Part shown: positions 30,150 through 41,770 of the stretch, piece by piece
Layout of the letters: every line of letters begins with the position of its first letter
How positions within the stretch are numbered: the first letter of the stretch is position 1
Assembly: GCF_950295315.1 (NCBI RefSeq)
Contig: NC_080171.1
Location: 116,679,064 to 116,743,063 of the forward strand
Reading direction: 5' to 3'
Length of the DNA stretch: 64,000 nucleotides
From: Erinaceus europaeus
Taxonomy: Eukaryota > Chordata > Mammalia > Eulipotyphla > Erinaceidae
Made by a program: the position numbers and the translations under genes
Notes under the pieces: model-generated
Database searches by the model: none
Told to the model about the DNA's origin: nothing
What the model saw: only the letters and a program-made list of their open reading frames with translations

Positions 30150-31060
30150 TTTTCGCCAACATGAGAATCTACCCCCCACCTATATCAAAGGCCTGCAACA
30201 GAATCAGAAGAAAACCTACACCCAGGTCATTCTCAACTGGAATTTGGGTCATAAAACTCGGGACAATATCATCTTACAGGGACCTCCAGGCTGAAAGCAA
30301 ACAATTCCTGAACCTATACCACCACCTCCCACAACAGAAAGACCTAAAACAAAACAAAACAAAACAGAACACCATAAAATGATACTTACACACCTTTCCC
30401 ATATTTGGGAGCTACTCTCTGCCCTGATCCAGCTTTCTAGTCCTTTTTCCAACTCTGACACCATCTCCTCAGACAATGAATGCCTTAGGACCACCTGCAT
30501 GTTAGCTGTCAGTAAATTAGTAAAGTCATGGACCCTCTGGAATATACCTAAAACAGACCTACTAGCTTTTCCCAAAATGGAGATCCCAAAACTCATCTGC
30601 TATATTCTTGCCTTTAGGTTCCTGATTATTATACAATTTGTCCTGCTTTATATCTTAACGCTTTTTCAGCCACTAAGTTGCAGATACTACCATGATGCCA
30701 ACCTGACTTCCCCAGACAGAGGACCTCACCAAGGTAACCTGGACCCCCACCTCCCCAGAGCCCTGTCCCACTAGGGAAAGATAGGGACAGGCTGAGAGTA
30801 TGGATCCACCTGCCAACGCCCATGTTCATCGGAGAAGCAATTACAGAACCAGACCTTCTAACTTCTGCTCCCCATAATGATCCTGGGTCCATACTCCCAG
30901 AGGGATAAAGAATAGGAAAGCTTTCAAGGGAGGGGTTGGGATATGGAACTCCTGTGGTGGGAACTGTGTATAACTGTACCCCTCTTATCCTGTGGTCTTG
31001 TGATATTTTTTATCTTATAGATAAATTAATAAAAAATAAAAATATGGATTAAAATAAAAA
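30150..31060 (+). mobile_element. L1 3' UTR and 3' end
   Basis: An (AAAAC)n stretch near 30350, then CCCATATTTGGGAGCTACTC, CCACTAGGGAAAGATAGGG and GGTGGGAACTGTGTATAAC, ending in A-rich sequence. It has a different upstream UTR from the copies at 39622 and 60859. The 5' limit is uncertain. Confidence 0.8.
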
Positions 31061-31445
31061 ATAAAATCAATGCCCCCAACCTACCCTGGGGTGTAGGTCT
31101 CCACTCTAGGCCCCCAACTGGCTGTGGAGAGTCCGCTGCTTTTAACCTCCTTGACTAAACTCTTTATCCGCTCTCCCAACTATACGACTTATTTTATGCC
31201 TTGTAACTCTAACACTTTGCTGTTACACAAACCTAACATTTTCTATTCAAGAAATGCCAGGAAAGGGTGACAAAATACACATCCCATATCAGCTTTAAAT
31301 GCATGCATATATGGCTTTTAGTATTACACCAGGAATTCTAGTTTATAAGTTCTTAGTAGCAATATAAAGTTCCCATCTCTAAAATACAGTGATTTAACAC
31401 GGAATTCTGTAGTGGGTTTTACAAGACTGTGAAATGTCATGTTAG
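31061..31445. other. Unique intron sequence
   Basis: Nothing recognised. Confidence 0.5.
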
Positions 31446-31545
31446 AGAAAAAGCCAGGGGCTTATGCAACTAATTTTTCTGCCTTAGGCACCAGAGGTTC
31501 TATGTTCAACCTCTTTAGCCACAGCTGAGCAGTACTCTGGTGAAA

Positions 31546-31548
<3 letters not shown>
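31446..31548 (+). mobile_element. Type C SINE fragment
   Basis: CCTTAGGCACCAGAGGTTC and GCTGAGCAGTACTCTGGTG; the tail has become a CA repeat. Confidence 0.65.

Positions 31549-31581
<33 letters not shown>
31549..31581. repeat. (CA)n microsatellite
   Basis: About 33 bp of uninterrupted AC/CA at the SINE tail. Confidence 0.95.
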
Positions 31582-31584
<3 letters not shown>

Positions 31585-31879
31585 CAAAAAACTGCCATGT
31601 GAATAAGAAAGAAAGAGACACCTCTGGGCTAAGGTGTTCCTCCTGGAGCTCTCTGCTAAGCTCTTTCCCCCACTCTCACAGTCAAGTCTATGCCAGCTTG
31701 GCTCCAATGCACCTAAAGATGTCACTGTGGGGTGAAATCAATACAGTGAAGGACATGAAATTCACAACAAGGTGTGCAAAGGGTTGGAGAAATATAAATG
31801 CCCCAGAGAGTCAGGGTAACACGTCAAGGAACTGTTAAGCATGGTAGAGAATGAAAGCTTTTATTTTAAAATTTATTTT
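31582..31879. other. Unique intron sequence
   Basis: Nothing recognised. Confidence 0.5.
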
Positions 31880-32111
31880 TAATGTTTTTTTTCTTTTTAA
31901 AAAATATTTTAATTTTATTTATTATTGGACAGAGACAGAGAGAAATTGAGAAGGGGACGGGGGGTAGAGGGGGAGATACAGAGAGAAACCTGCAGCTCTG
32001 CTTCACCACTCGCAAAGCTTTTCCCCTGCAGGTGGGGACCAGGGGCTTGAACTTGGGTCCTTGTGCACTGTAATGTGTGTGCTTAACCAGGTGCCCCACC
32101 ACCTGGCCCCA
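31880..32111 (-). mobile_element. Type B SINE
   Basis: TTATTGGACAGAGACAGAGA to GTGCCCCACCACCTGGCCCC. Confidence 0.93.
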
Positions 32112-32159
32112 AGAACGAAAACTTTTATATAAAGGCTCTAACCAAAAGAAATTTTAGTT

Positions 32160-33447
32160 ATTGACAACTAATACCACCCAGCTAGAGAACCTGGATGAAA
32201 CGGATGAGTTCGTAGATACATACAAACTTCGAAAATTAAACAAGGAGGAACTAGAAAATGTGAACAGGGTCATCACAGCCAAAGAGATTGAAACAGTTAT
32301 CAAGAACCATCCCAGGAATAAAAGTCTTGGACCAGATGGTTTTAGAAATGAATTTTACAAAACCTTCAAGGAAGAGTTAATAACTCTACTTTAAAAACTC
32401 TTCCAAATGACTGAAGACACAGGAATACTCCCTTCCAGCTTCTATGAAGCCAACATCACTCTGATACCCAAAACACACAGGGATACAACAAAAAAGAGAA
32501 AACTACAGATCAATATCTCTGATGAACATAGATGCTAAAGTACTGAACAAAATTCTAGCCAACCAGATGCAGCAGTCTATTAAAAAGCTTGTTCATCATG
32601 ACCAAGTGGAGTTTATCCCTGGGATGCAAGGTTGGTTTAATATACATATGTCAATCAATGTGATCCACCACATCAATAAAAGCAAGACCAAAAACCACAT
32701 GTTTATATCAATAGTGCCAAGAAATCCTTTGAAAAAAAAATCTAACATCCCTTCATGATCAATACACTACAAGAAATGGGAATAGATGGAAAATTCCTCA
32801 AGATAATGGAGTCCATATATGGCAAACCTACAACCAACATCATACTCATTGGTGAAAAACTGGAAGCATTTCCCCTCAGATCAGGTACCAGACAGGGCTG
32901 CCCACTATCACCATTACTATTCAACATAGTGTTGGAAGTTCTTGCCATAGCAATCAGGCAGGAGCAAGGAATTAAAGGGATACAGATTGGAAGAGAAGAA
33001 GTCAAACTCTCCCTATTTGCAGATGACATGGTAGTATACACAGGAAAAGCTAAAGAATCCAGCAGGAAGCTTTTAGAAATTATCAGGCAATATAGGAAGG
33101 TGTCAGGCTACAAAATTAACATCCAAAAGTTAGTGGCATTCCTCTATGCAAACACTAAGTCAGAAGGAGAAGAAGAAGAAAAAAAAAACTACAAAAAGAT
33201 AAAAAGAAGAAATCCAGAAACCAATTCCTTTTACAATAGCAACAGAAACAATAAAATATCTAGGGATAAACATAACCAAGGAAGTGAAAGACTTGTATAC
33301 TGAAAACCATGGGTCACTATTCAAGGAAATAGAAGAAGACACAAAGAAGTGGAAAGATATTCCATGTTCATGGGTTGGAAGAATTAAGATCATCAAAGTA
33401 AATATACTACCGAGAGCCATATAAAAATTGAATACAATCCTCATCAA
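32160..33447 (+). pseudogene. L1 ORF2 fragment (reverse transcriptase), broken
   Basis: An internal piece of L1 ORF2, the enzyme that nicks target DNA and reverse transcribes L1 RNA. Reverse transcriptase motifs are clear: SLGPDGFRNEFYK, then after a damaged stretch [19 protein letters not shown] and the catalytic LFADDMVVY (about 33017). The longest intact frame is 32755-33303. Stops at 32392 and after 32740, frameshifts, and loss of both the endonuclease and the C-terminal half show it is dead. The 3' UTR and poly(A) end are absent, so this is not a simple 5'-truncated insertion. Confidence 0.93.
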
Positions 33448-33886
33448 GGTCTCACCCACTTTTTTTTTTTTTGGTCATCCTAGAAAGACCACCCATCTCT
33501 GTCACTTTGGCTCTCAGTGCTCACTTCCACGGCCACCACCTAACCTGATACACTCTGTCTCCTCTCACTTGACTGTCCACTTAAGAGAGTGACACGAATA
33601 TGCCTATAACTCTAAAGAGAGCAGAGCATAACAAAGCAAGATAGAACTAAACATGATGACCAGGATAAAATGTAAACAACAGCTTGTTTTTCTCCCTAAA
33701 ACACTTATTTTCGTATTGGCTTTTCAATTTTTCCATCTAGTAAGCATGCCTCATTTTAAAATGATTTCTATAGAGAGACATTCGGGGTCACTGGCACTTA
33801 AGAAACTTCAGTTGTGTAGGTGGGGGCAGGATTGGGGATGCCATCCTGTCTTTAAAGAGGACCGGCATGCTCCAGAAGGTACTTAC
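33448..33886. other. Intron sequence next to GNAL exon
   Basis: A T-run at about 33461-33472; otherwise nothing recognised. Confidence 0.5.
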
Positions 33887-33984
33887 TACTGTGCACAGTC
33901 TATGAGCTGGTATTCATTTGACCTCTCAAAGCATGCCTTCACGCCTTCATCATCCCAAAGTTTCTTCACATGATCGAAGAATTC
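33887..33984 (-). CDS. GNAL: GNAL coding exon (G-olf alpha, helical domain)
   Basis: The 98-bp exon translates to 32 codons running from [14 protein letters not shown] to [13 protein letters not shown], plus two bases (TA) of a split Tyr codon. The acceptor side reads aatttttag and the donor gtaagtacc, close to the ideal consensus. [21 protein letters not shown] is the G-olf version of this helical-domain segment; GNAS has [21 protein letters not shown]. By alignment from memory it covers about residues 132-164 of the 381-residue form. Split codon TA + C joins it to the exon at 262-316, so the two are neighbours in the mRNA and the intron between them is about 33.6 kb. The reading frame is intact. 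Confidence 0.96.
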
Positions 33985-34127
33985 CTAAAAATTGAGAACA
34001 TGACAAATAAGAGACATTGGCTACCGCCCTTCAACAAGTTAAAAGTAAAAAGAAACTGTCTCCCTCCACCCCCAATATCTGTAGGTAGCCTGTGAATTGC
34101 TGTCTTTGAGAAGTCGAATGAATTAGT

Positions 34128-34245
34128 TTTTTTCTCAGAGCACTGCTCAGCTCTGGCTTATGGTGGTGGTGCAGGGGATTGAACCTGCAACTTTGGCACC
34201 TCAGGCATGAGTGTCTCTTTGCATCACCATTATGCTATCTCCCCC
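34128..34245 (-). mobile_element. Type C SINE
   Basis: CACTGCTCAGCTCTGGCTTA to CACCATTATGCTATCTCCCC. Confidence 0.9.
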
Positions 34246-34399
34246 TGAGAGAAGTCTTGTTTTACACATACTGAAACACAGAGATCTTTCCCAGTACAAG
34301 AAAAACTGCATACATCTCTATTCTCATCCCTCAAATCTACTTGTCAGGAATTCTTTTCATTGCAGAAAGTTCCCCCAAGTGAAACCTCTAATGGAAATG

Positions 34400-34500
34400 A
34401 TTGATATATTTGAATTATATATCTATATATAAACATATATATTTGTTTATATATAATAATTTATTTATATATTTATATAGCATATTATTTATATATGGTA
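34400..34500. repeat. AT-rich simple sequence
   Basis: TATATATAAACATATATATT-like runs. Confidence 0.8.
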
Positions 34501-34536
34501 ACTATATAACTATAAATGCAACTCAAAGCATAATCT

Positions 34537-34875
34537 TTTTCTTTGCCTCCAGGGTTATTGCTGGGGCTCAGTGCTTGCACCATCAATCCACTACTCCTGG
34601 AGGCCTTCCTCCCCCCTTTTGTTGCCCTTGTTGTAGCCTTGCTGTGGTCATTATTGTTGTTGATGTCGTTTGTTGTTGGATAGGATAGAGAGAAATTGAG
34701 AGAGGAGGGGAAGACAGAGAGGGGGAGAGAAAGACAGACACCCACAGACCTGCTTCACCGCCTGTGAAGTGACTCCCCTGCAGGTGGGGAGCCGGGGGCT
34801 CGAACCAGGATCCCTACGCTGGTCCTTGCGCTTTGCACCACATGCGCTTAACCCGCTGCACTACCACCTGAACCC
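34537..34875 (-). mobile_element. Type A SINE, long form, with TSD
   Basis: Complete. CTCAAAGCATAATCTT occurs just outside each end (34522 and 34876). Confidence 0.95.
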
Positions 34876-35104
34876 CTCAAAGCATAATCTTAAAGACCAC
34901 AGTACTTAGTAACTTAACTAGTACAGTTACGCCGACCACAATACAACAGCAAGTCCTTTTCCTGCCATCTGTTCATTCATTTTCTATCTGAGCCATGATT
35001 ATGAATATTTGTGGTTGAGCAAATGAGTTCAATGTGGCTTAGAAACATTAGGTACACAAGAAAGAAACATTTAAAAGTACACTTGTTGGGAAAGTAATTT
35101 ACTA

Positions 35105-35255
35105 CTTTATATTAGAGAACAAGAAAAGAAAGATTGAGAGAGAGAGAGAGAGAAGACACCATGTACCTCTCCACTATTTATAGAGCACCCCGGCTGGTCA
35201 TGGTGCTCCCAGATGGTGCTGGGCCTTGAACCCAGGGCTTCATGAATAGTAAGAT
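35105..35255 (-). mobile_element. Type D SINE
   Basis: A (GA)n-rich body, CACCATGTACCTCTCCACTA and GCCTTGAACCCAGGGCTTC box. Confidence 0.65.
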
Positions 35256-35289
35256 GCTTATTTTCTTCTAGATTGAGTTCTCCCTAGCT

Positions 35290-35512
35290 CAATTGTTATT
35301 ATTGTTATTGCTGTTGTTGTTGGACAGGACAGAGAGAAATCGAGAGGAAGGGAAGACAGCTAGGGGGAGAGAAAGACACCTGCAGACCTGCTTCACTGCT
35401 TGTGAAGCGAACCTCCTGCAGGTAAGGAGCTGGGGGCTCGAACCCAGATCCCTGTGCCAGTCAATGTGCTTGTGCCATGTGTGCTTAACCCGCTACACTA
35501 CCGCCCAGCCCC
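35290..35512 (-). mobile_element. Type A SINE, tail shortened
   Basis: TTGTTATTATTGTTATTGC to ACTACCGCCCAGCCCC. Confidence 0.92.
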
Positions 35513-36020
35513 CTTACTATAACTTTTATGGGAACATAGTAATATCTACCTGGTAATCAAATGGTCCTTAGAAACAGTTTCAGGTTAATAGCCACTTTAA
35601 TTTTTTAAGCTGAATTTTTTCCAGTCTGATTTATTAAATGTACACCTACTGATTTTTATCCCTTGTATTACAAAATAATCTAATAAGTTCTGTCTATTTT
35701 TTTCCCCAGATGTCTTGTGGATAATACGTTGAAAGTCAGTGTGGGGTCTGCCTGGCAACACTATGATTTTGTTATCTATAAACTCTGTCCATCCTCACAT
35801 CTAATTTAATACAGTTTGCTTGTAATTCTATTTAGAATTTTCCCCCCAGAAATTATGTTAAAAATAAAATAGCTTAATTACAAGTAGCAAGAAGTCACCA
35901 AGAACATAGCTTTCCTGACATGGGGGGGGGTAATGTTCATGATTATGAACAATAATTTCAAATAACCAAATACAAATAAAGTCACAGCTTGGGTTTACTG
36001 GGAGCCTAATAGGTTCCAGG
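35513..36020. other. Unique intron sequence
   Basis: A G8 run near 35925; nothing else recognised. Confidence 0.5.
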
Positions 36021-36021
36021 A

Positions 36022-36068
<47 letters not shown>
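36021..36068. repeat. (ATCT)n microsatellite
   Basis: About 12 tandem ATCT units, joined to the tail side of the next SINE. Confidence 0.95.
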
Positions 36069-36227
36069 AATTTTCTTTGGGATAGAGATAGAGAGGAGAG
36101 GTGGAGAGAATAAAAGAGACCACAGCACTAAAGCTTCATTCAGTGAGGCAGGGGCTGGGCTCAAACCTGGATCACACACATGGTGCAACAGCACACTGTC
36201 CAGGTGAGGTATTTTGCTCCTATCCCT
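36069..36227 (-). mobile_element. Type D SINE
   Basis: GGGATAGAGATAGAGAGGAG body, GCTCAAACCTGGATCACACA box. Confidence 0.7.
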
Positions 36228-36272
36228 CCAGGTGATAGGCTTACAGTCTTATTTAGGCTCATTTTGAGTTTT

Positions 36273-36487
36273 TTAAAAATTTAAATTATCTTTATTGATT
36301 GGCTAGAGACAGCCAGAAATTGAGAGGGCAGGGGGGATACAGAGAGGGAGAGAGAAAGAGCGACACCCGCAGCTTTGCTTCACCACTCATAAAGCTGTCC
36401 CTGTGCAGGTGGGGGCTGGGGTCTCGAATCCAGGTTCTTGTACATTGTAGCATGTGTACTCAACTAGGTGTGCCACCACCTGGCCCC
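36273..36487 (-). mobile_element. Type B SINE
   Basis: AATTATCTTTATTGATTGGC tail to GTGCCACCACCTGGCCCC head. Confidence 0.93.
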
Positions 36488-36644
36488 TCTCATTTTGAGT
36501 TTTAAAAGACCTTATCATGTAGATGATTCAATTCCCATTTTACAGATGACAAAATAAAAGCAATTGTGCTTACTCCATACTGTTTCAAGCTCCTTTGACT
36601 GGAAGTAGTCAAGTCTTTATGAAAAAGTATGCTTTTAGGGATGG

Positions 36645-36815
36645 GGAAACAGCATACTGGTTATGCAAAAGACTCTCATGCCTGAGGCACCAAAGGTCCT
36701 AGGTTCAGTCCCTAGCACCACCATAAGACAAAGCTGAGAAGCGACTGCTGTCTCTTCTCTCTCTCTGTATCTCTCCTTCATCAGAAAAAAAGAGCTCTAT
36801 TAAAATAAATAAGTA
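36645..36815 (+). mobile_element. Type C SINE
   Basis: GGGGAAACAGCATACTGG head, GGTTCAGTCCCTAGCACC box, ATTAAAATAAATAAGTAAA tail. Confidence 0.9.
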
Positions 36816-36817
36816 AA

Positions 36818-37095
36818 GGGGCCCAGGCAGTGGTGCAGCGGGTTAAGCACACATAGTATGAAGCTCAAGGACCAACGCAAGGATCCCAGTTCGAGCCACA
36901 GGCTCCCCACCAGTGTGGGGGGGGTTCGCTTCACAAGTGGTGAAGCAGGTCTGCAGGAGTCTAGCACTCTCTCTCTCTCCTTCTCTATCTTCCCCTCCCC
37001 TCTCAATTTCTCTCTGTCCTATCATAAGTAAATAATTAAATAAGCAAACAAATAAAACAAAATAGAAAAATAAATAAATGAGTAAAAAGAAAAAT
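36818..37095 (+). mobile_element. Type A SINE with type B-like tail
   Basis: GGCCCAGGCAGTGGTGCAGC head, GTTCGAGCCACAGGCTCCCC box, TCTCTGTCCTATCATAAGTA and A-rich end. It abuts the type C tail. Confidence 0.88.
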
Positions 37096-37464
37096 AATAT
37101 ACAGAATGTTTTTAGTTCAGCTCCCCATTTGCTGGTCAATAGTAGTTCCTTAAACCTGGGAAACCACTAAGGTCTACAACGGATTCACAATATAGACCAC
37201 ACTCACCTGTTTTTTCTTCTTGGACTGTCTACTGGAATTATTCTTAAAATTATTTTAACGACTTTTTGAAGTATACATTTTCATAGATTCACTCATTTAC
37301 ATAGCCATGCAAACACCAAACACAATCACATTTTAGAACAGCTTCCTTTAGAGCCAAGTCCTGTGCATGCCATGTCCCATGGTCATAGATAAGGGTTGAC
37401 TCTGTGTGTGTGTAACCTTTATACAAGTTCATGTGTTTCAATTCTTCTTCTCCCTTTTAGATAT
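37096..37464. other. Intron sequence, possible old L1 trace
   Basis: 37245-37345 has weak resemblance to ancient L1 antisense. Otherwise nothing. Confidence 0.4.
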
Positions 37465-39480
37465 TTTATTTACTTTAAATAAGAACAAAACTCAAACAAA
37501 AAACCTGACTATACACCTTAACGATTTAGAAGAACAAAGGTATTCTAAAGCAAGCAGAAGAAGTGAAATAATTAAAATTAAGGCAGAAATAAATAACATT
37601 GAAAATAAAAGAGCCATACAAAAAACCAATGAAATCAAGTGCTGGTTCTTCAAAACGGTAAGCTGAAATTGACTAACCTTTGCCAGATTCATAAAGAAAA
37701 AGGGGGGGAGTAAACTCAACTAAATAGGACTGTAAATGAAAGCGGAGATAGCAGAGAAGACATCACAGAAATACAAAGTAGCATGCGAGGCTTCTATAAA
37801 CAACTATATGACACCAAGCTAGAGAACCTGGAAGAAATGGAGAGTTCCTAGAAACATATAACTTCAAAAAATTGAACCAAGAGGAACTAGAAAACATGAA
37901 CAGGCCAATCACAGTCAAAGAAATTCAGTTATCAAGAACCTTTCCAACAATATATGTCTGGGATCAACCTTCAAGGAAGACCTAATATTTATTTATTTAT
38001 TTTAATACCTATACTTTTAAAGCTTTTCCAAAGTATGAAAGACACAGGGAAACTCCTTCCACTTTCTATGATGCTAACACCATCTGATACCAAAAGCAGA
38101 CAGACACACACCACAAAAAGGAATACTATAGACCAACATCTCTGATGAACATAGATGCTAAAATACTAAACAAAACCCTAGCTAACTGAATACAGCAGGA
38201 TAATAAAAAGATTGTATATCAAGACCAAGTGGGATTTACCTCAGGGAGGCAAGGATGGTTCAATATACATAAATCAATCAGTATGATCTACCACTTCAGT
38301 AAACCATCAAAAACCACATGATTATATCAATAGATGTAGAGAGAGCCTTTGACAAACTACAACATCCCTTCATGATCAAAACACTATAAAAATGGGAATA
38401 GATGGAGAATTCCTCAAGATAATAGAGTCCATATATGGCAAACCTACAGCCAACATCATACTCAATGGTGAAAAACTGGAAGCATTTCCCCTCAGATCAG
38501 GTACTAGACAGGGCTGTCCACTATCACCATTACTATTCAACATAGTGTTGGAAGTTCTTGCCATAGCAGTCAGGCAGGAGCAAGGAATTAAAGGGGTACA
38601 TATTTGAAGAGAAGAAGTCAAACTCTCCCTATTTGCAGATGACATGATAGTATACACAGAATAAGCTAAAGAATCCAGCATGAAGCTTTTAGAAATTATC
38701 AGGCAATATAGGAAGGTGTCAGGCTACAAAATTAACATCCAAAAGTCAGTGGCATTCCCTTTTTAAAATAAAGACATTTATTTATTTATTTATTTATCCC
38801 CTTCTGTTGCCCTTGTTGTTTTATTGTTATAGTTATTATTGTCGTTTGTTGTTGGATAGGACAGAGAGAAATGGAGAGAGGAGGGGAAGACAGAGGGGGA
38901 GAGAAAGACAGACACCTGCAGACCTGCTTCACCGCCTGTGAAGCGACTCCCCTACAGGTGGGGAGCCGGGGGCTCGAACCAGGATCCCCACGCCGGTCCA
39001 TATGCTTTGGGCCACCTGCACTTAACGTGCTGTGCTACCGCCCGACTTCCTCAGTGGCATTCCTCTATGCAAACACTAAGTCAGAAGAAGAAGAAATCCA
39101 GAAATCAGTCCCATTCACTATAGCATCAAAAAAAAAGTACAATATTTAGGAATAAATCTAAAAGAAGGGAAAGATTTTTATACTGAAAAATGTGAATCAT
39201 TATTCAAGGAAATAGAAAAAGACACAAAGAGCTGGAAAGATATTCCATGTTCATGGATTGAAAGAATTAACATCATCAAAATGAATATATTATCCAGAGC
39301 CATATAAAATTGCATGCAATCCCCATCAAGATACCACTCAAAAAAATTTTTTTTTCAAGAGAATAGAACAAAAGCTACAAACATTCATCTGGTACCTGAA
39401 AATACCTAGAGTCGCCAAAGCAGTCTTGAGAAAAGAGAACAGAACAGGAAGCATCACATTCCCACATCAGTATTAAATCA
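37465..39480 (+). pseudogene. L1 ORF2 fragment 2 (linker and reverse transcriptase), broken
   Basis: It begins in the region between endonuclease and reverse transcriptase (NIENKRAIQKTNEIKCWFF) and continues through [19 protein letters not shown] to the catalytic LFADDMIVY (about 38630), past the SINE, and on to a piece near WYLKIPRVAKAVLRKENRTG. Several stops and frameshifts are seen, and the longest frames are under 90 codons. A type A SINE (38759-39050) splits it. It ends inside ORF2, with no 3' UTR. It overlaps fragment 1 (32160-33447) and is closely similar there. Confidence 0.92.
38759..39050 (-). mobile_element. Type A SINE inside L1 ORF2, with TSD
   Basis: TCAGTGGCATTCC repeats at 38746-38758 and 39051-39063; the L1 frame resumes after it. 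Confidence 0.96.
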
Positions 39481-39494
39481 GTAATAAAAAATAA

Positions 39495-40400
39495 ATTTAA
39501 GTAGTGCCATGTCCTCCAACTTCATTTTTTTCTGACATCATTTTGGTTCCTCTGGGGTCTTAGGAGTTTCCATGTCCAATGCTTAATTCACTTTCAATCT
39601 TGATTAAAAAAATCATGTAAGCAGAAGTACACTAGAGTTTGCAGTAAGTATCTCCCTAACACTTCCTCTCCACTATTCCAACCTTTGGGTCCATGATTGC
39701 TCAACAATTTGTTTGGCTTTGTATGTTAATTCTCTTTTCAGTCACCAGGTTCCAGATGCCATCAGGATGCTGGCCAGGCTTCCCTGGACTGAAGACCCCA
39801 CCAACGTGTCCTGGAGCTCTGCTTCCCCAGAGACCCACCCTACTAGGGAAAGAGAGAGACAGGCTGGGAGTATGGACTGACCAGTCAACACCCATGTTCA
39901 GCGGGGAAGCAATTACAGAAGCCAGACCTTCCACCTTCTGCAACCCACAATGACCCTGGGTCCATGCTCCCAGAGGAATAGAGAATGGGAAAGCTATCAG
40001 GGGAGGGGGTGGGATATGGAGATTGGGTGGTGGGAACTGTGTGGAGTTGTACCCCTCCTACCCTATGGTTTTGTTAATTTATCCTTTCTTAAATAAATTA
40101 AAAAAAATCATGTAAGAAGGTGGCTGGGACTGCACTGCGTGTACTGCTTCTCTTAGGGGAAAATTTCTCTCTGAGTAATGAGTCTTCTAACAGTTTTCTG
40201 ATCCAAACAAAGCATGTCTATTTATGTCTTAAATTCTCTCAATGTTTTGTAGTTCACAGTGAACGGAGATTTTTATATAGCTTATTAACCTTTTTATGAG
40301 TGATTTTCTGAGTGTTCATGTTTTTCAAATATCATTTAGGTTTATTTTCAGTATAAATACATAGAAATACAACTGACTTCAGTACTTGCCCTTGAATCAT
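39495..40400 (-). mobile_element. Ancient L1 relic, interrupted
   Basis: GTAGTGCCATGTCCTCCAAC, TCTGGGGTCTTAGGAGTTTC and, after the inserted unit, AAATACATAGAAATACAACT resemble antisense L1 ORF2. Diverged. Confidence 0.5.
39622..40100 (+). mobile_element. L1-derived 3' unit (about 480 bp) with TSD
   Basis: From CAGAAGTACACTAGAGTTTG to the TTCTTAAATAAATTAAA tail. AAAAAAATCATGTAAG is repeated on both sides (about 39606-39621 and 40101-40116). The 3' two thirds are the usual L1 3' end. The start point is the same as in the copy at 60859. Confidence 0.93.
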
Positions 40401-41329
40401 GTGAGGCTGTTAACTTCCATTATTAATAGTACAGTAGTAACTTTCAGTTATTGTTTGAATTGCTGTGTAAAGAAATGGTTGCCCATAGAGCCAAATGATT
40501 TCTCTCTTTTTCTTCTCCCGAAAGCTTGACCCCTGAGGCCTGCATCAGAATAAAAATCCCCTGTGGTTCCAAAGTATAGGACAACTAAAGATTTTCTGTT
40601 CATTGTGGCTGTTACCTGGACTTTTCTGTTCTCACACTTTATTATTATTTTTTAAGATACAGTAAGATTTGTTTGGATAGTCTACGTTATTTCCAAATTA
40701 TAATCTCACAAAACAAGTATAACCAGTAAAAAAATTTAGTAATCAGATCAATTACCCATAACTTAAATATATATCACCATAATTTCTCTCAAGTATTTTT
40801 TTTTCTACAAAATTAGGTTTGTTTTTTTTTTTTTTTTTGCTTTTGATCCCCTCTTCACAATACTCCCACTCTTATAACTAAGGTTCTGTAAAATCCTAAT
40901 TCTATGAGAAAATTGTGCTTTTGGAGCATGCCAAAAAGACTTAGAAGAGAAACTTATTTGTGTGGGAACAGAAATAAAATAATTAGGTGTTTTCATTAGA
41001 GATCAGAGATTCAAAGAATCACGACTTTAGTCTTTACTTCTAGACAAGGTTCTATCAAGTTATCTGACAAAGGATCTTAAAACATCATGCTTGAATTATG
41101 TAACACTTGAAAGTATTATTCTTGGTCTTCTTAGTCACTCTGGAGTCTTTGAGTTTTATGTGTTGAGAAACAAAATGGATAAAGAAGGCAGTCTTTTACG
41201 AACAAGGATAGATATAAAGCAAGTGCCTATTGAAGTGGATTTGCTCTCTTCCGATTGATGACTATAGAGTTATACGTACATATCTTTGGGAAAAAATTAG
41301 TGTAAAAATTTCATCACTCCCCAAGTACA
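40401..41329. other. Unique intron sequence, 930 bp
   Basis: Only homopolymer T runs (about 40798, 40820). Nothing recognised. Confidence 0.5.
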
Positions 41330-41770
41330 TCTATTAGTCATCTAATAAATCTAGCAGTGATTCCTTATTCTTCAGCCTCAGACAGTCACTAACCCACTTC
41401 CTGTCTCTATGATTTGCCTATTCCTGAACATTTCACATAAGTTGGATCACACATTATGTAGTCTTTTGTGTCTAGCTTCTTTCACTTAGCATACCTTCAG
41501 GGTTCATCTCTGCGATAACATATATCAGCGTTTTCATTCCTGAATAATTGTCCAGTATATAATATAGATCTAACACATTTGTTTTTTTTTTAAATAATTT
41601 ATTTACTTATTAGATAGATAGGAAGAGAAAGAGAAAGAACCAGATATCACCCTGGTCTATGTGCTGCTGGAGATCAGGCCGTCATGCTTGAGAGTCTAAC
41701 GCTTTATCCACTGTGCCACCTCCTGGACTACTCTACCACATTTGTTTACTGAGACATTGTTTGGGTTGTT
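41330..41770 (-). mobile_element. Ancient L1 (L1M-like), split by a SINE
   Basis: CTGTCTCTATGATTTGCC, CATAAGTTGGATCACAC and CTTTCACTTAGCATACC follow the antisense of old L1s. Confidence 0.7.
41582..41745 (-). mobile_element. Type D SINE
   Basis: AATTTATTTACTTATTAGATAG tail region, GAGAGTCTAACGCTTTATCC box and CCACCTCCTGGAC. Confidence 0.88.

Larger units (their letters stand above)
317..33886 (-). other. GNAL: GNAL intron containing the nested gene CHMP1B
   Basis: The interval lies between two phase-compatible consecutive GNAL exons. It holds CHMP1B on the same strand and otherwise mostly SINEs, L1 pieces and two LTRs. CHMP1B is also known in human as a single-exon gene inside a GNAL intron, so the order is conserved. 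Confidence 0.92.

Noticed and set aside
32755..33303. Possibly active L1 reverse transcriptase
   Set aside because: The 182-codon frame contains the FADD motif but is only an internal part, with broken frames on both sides and no endonuclease or 3' end.
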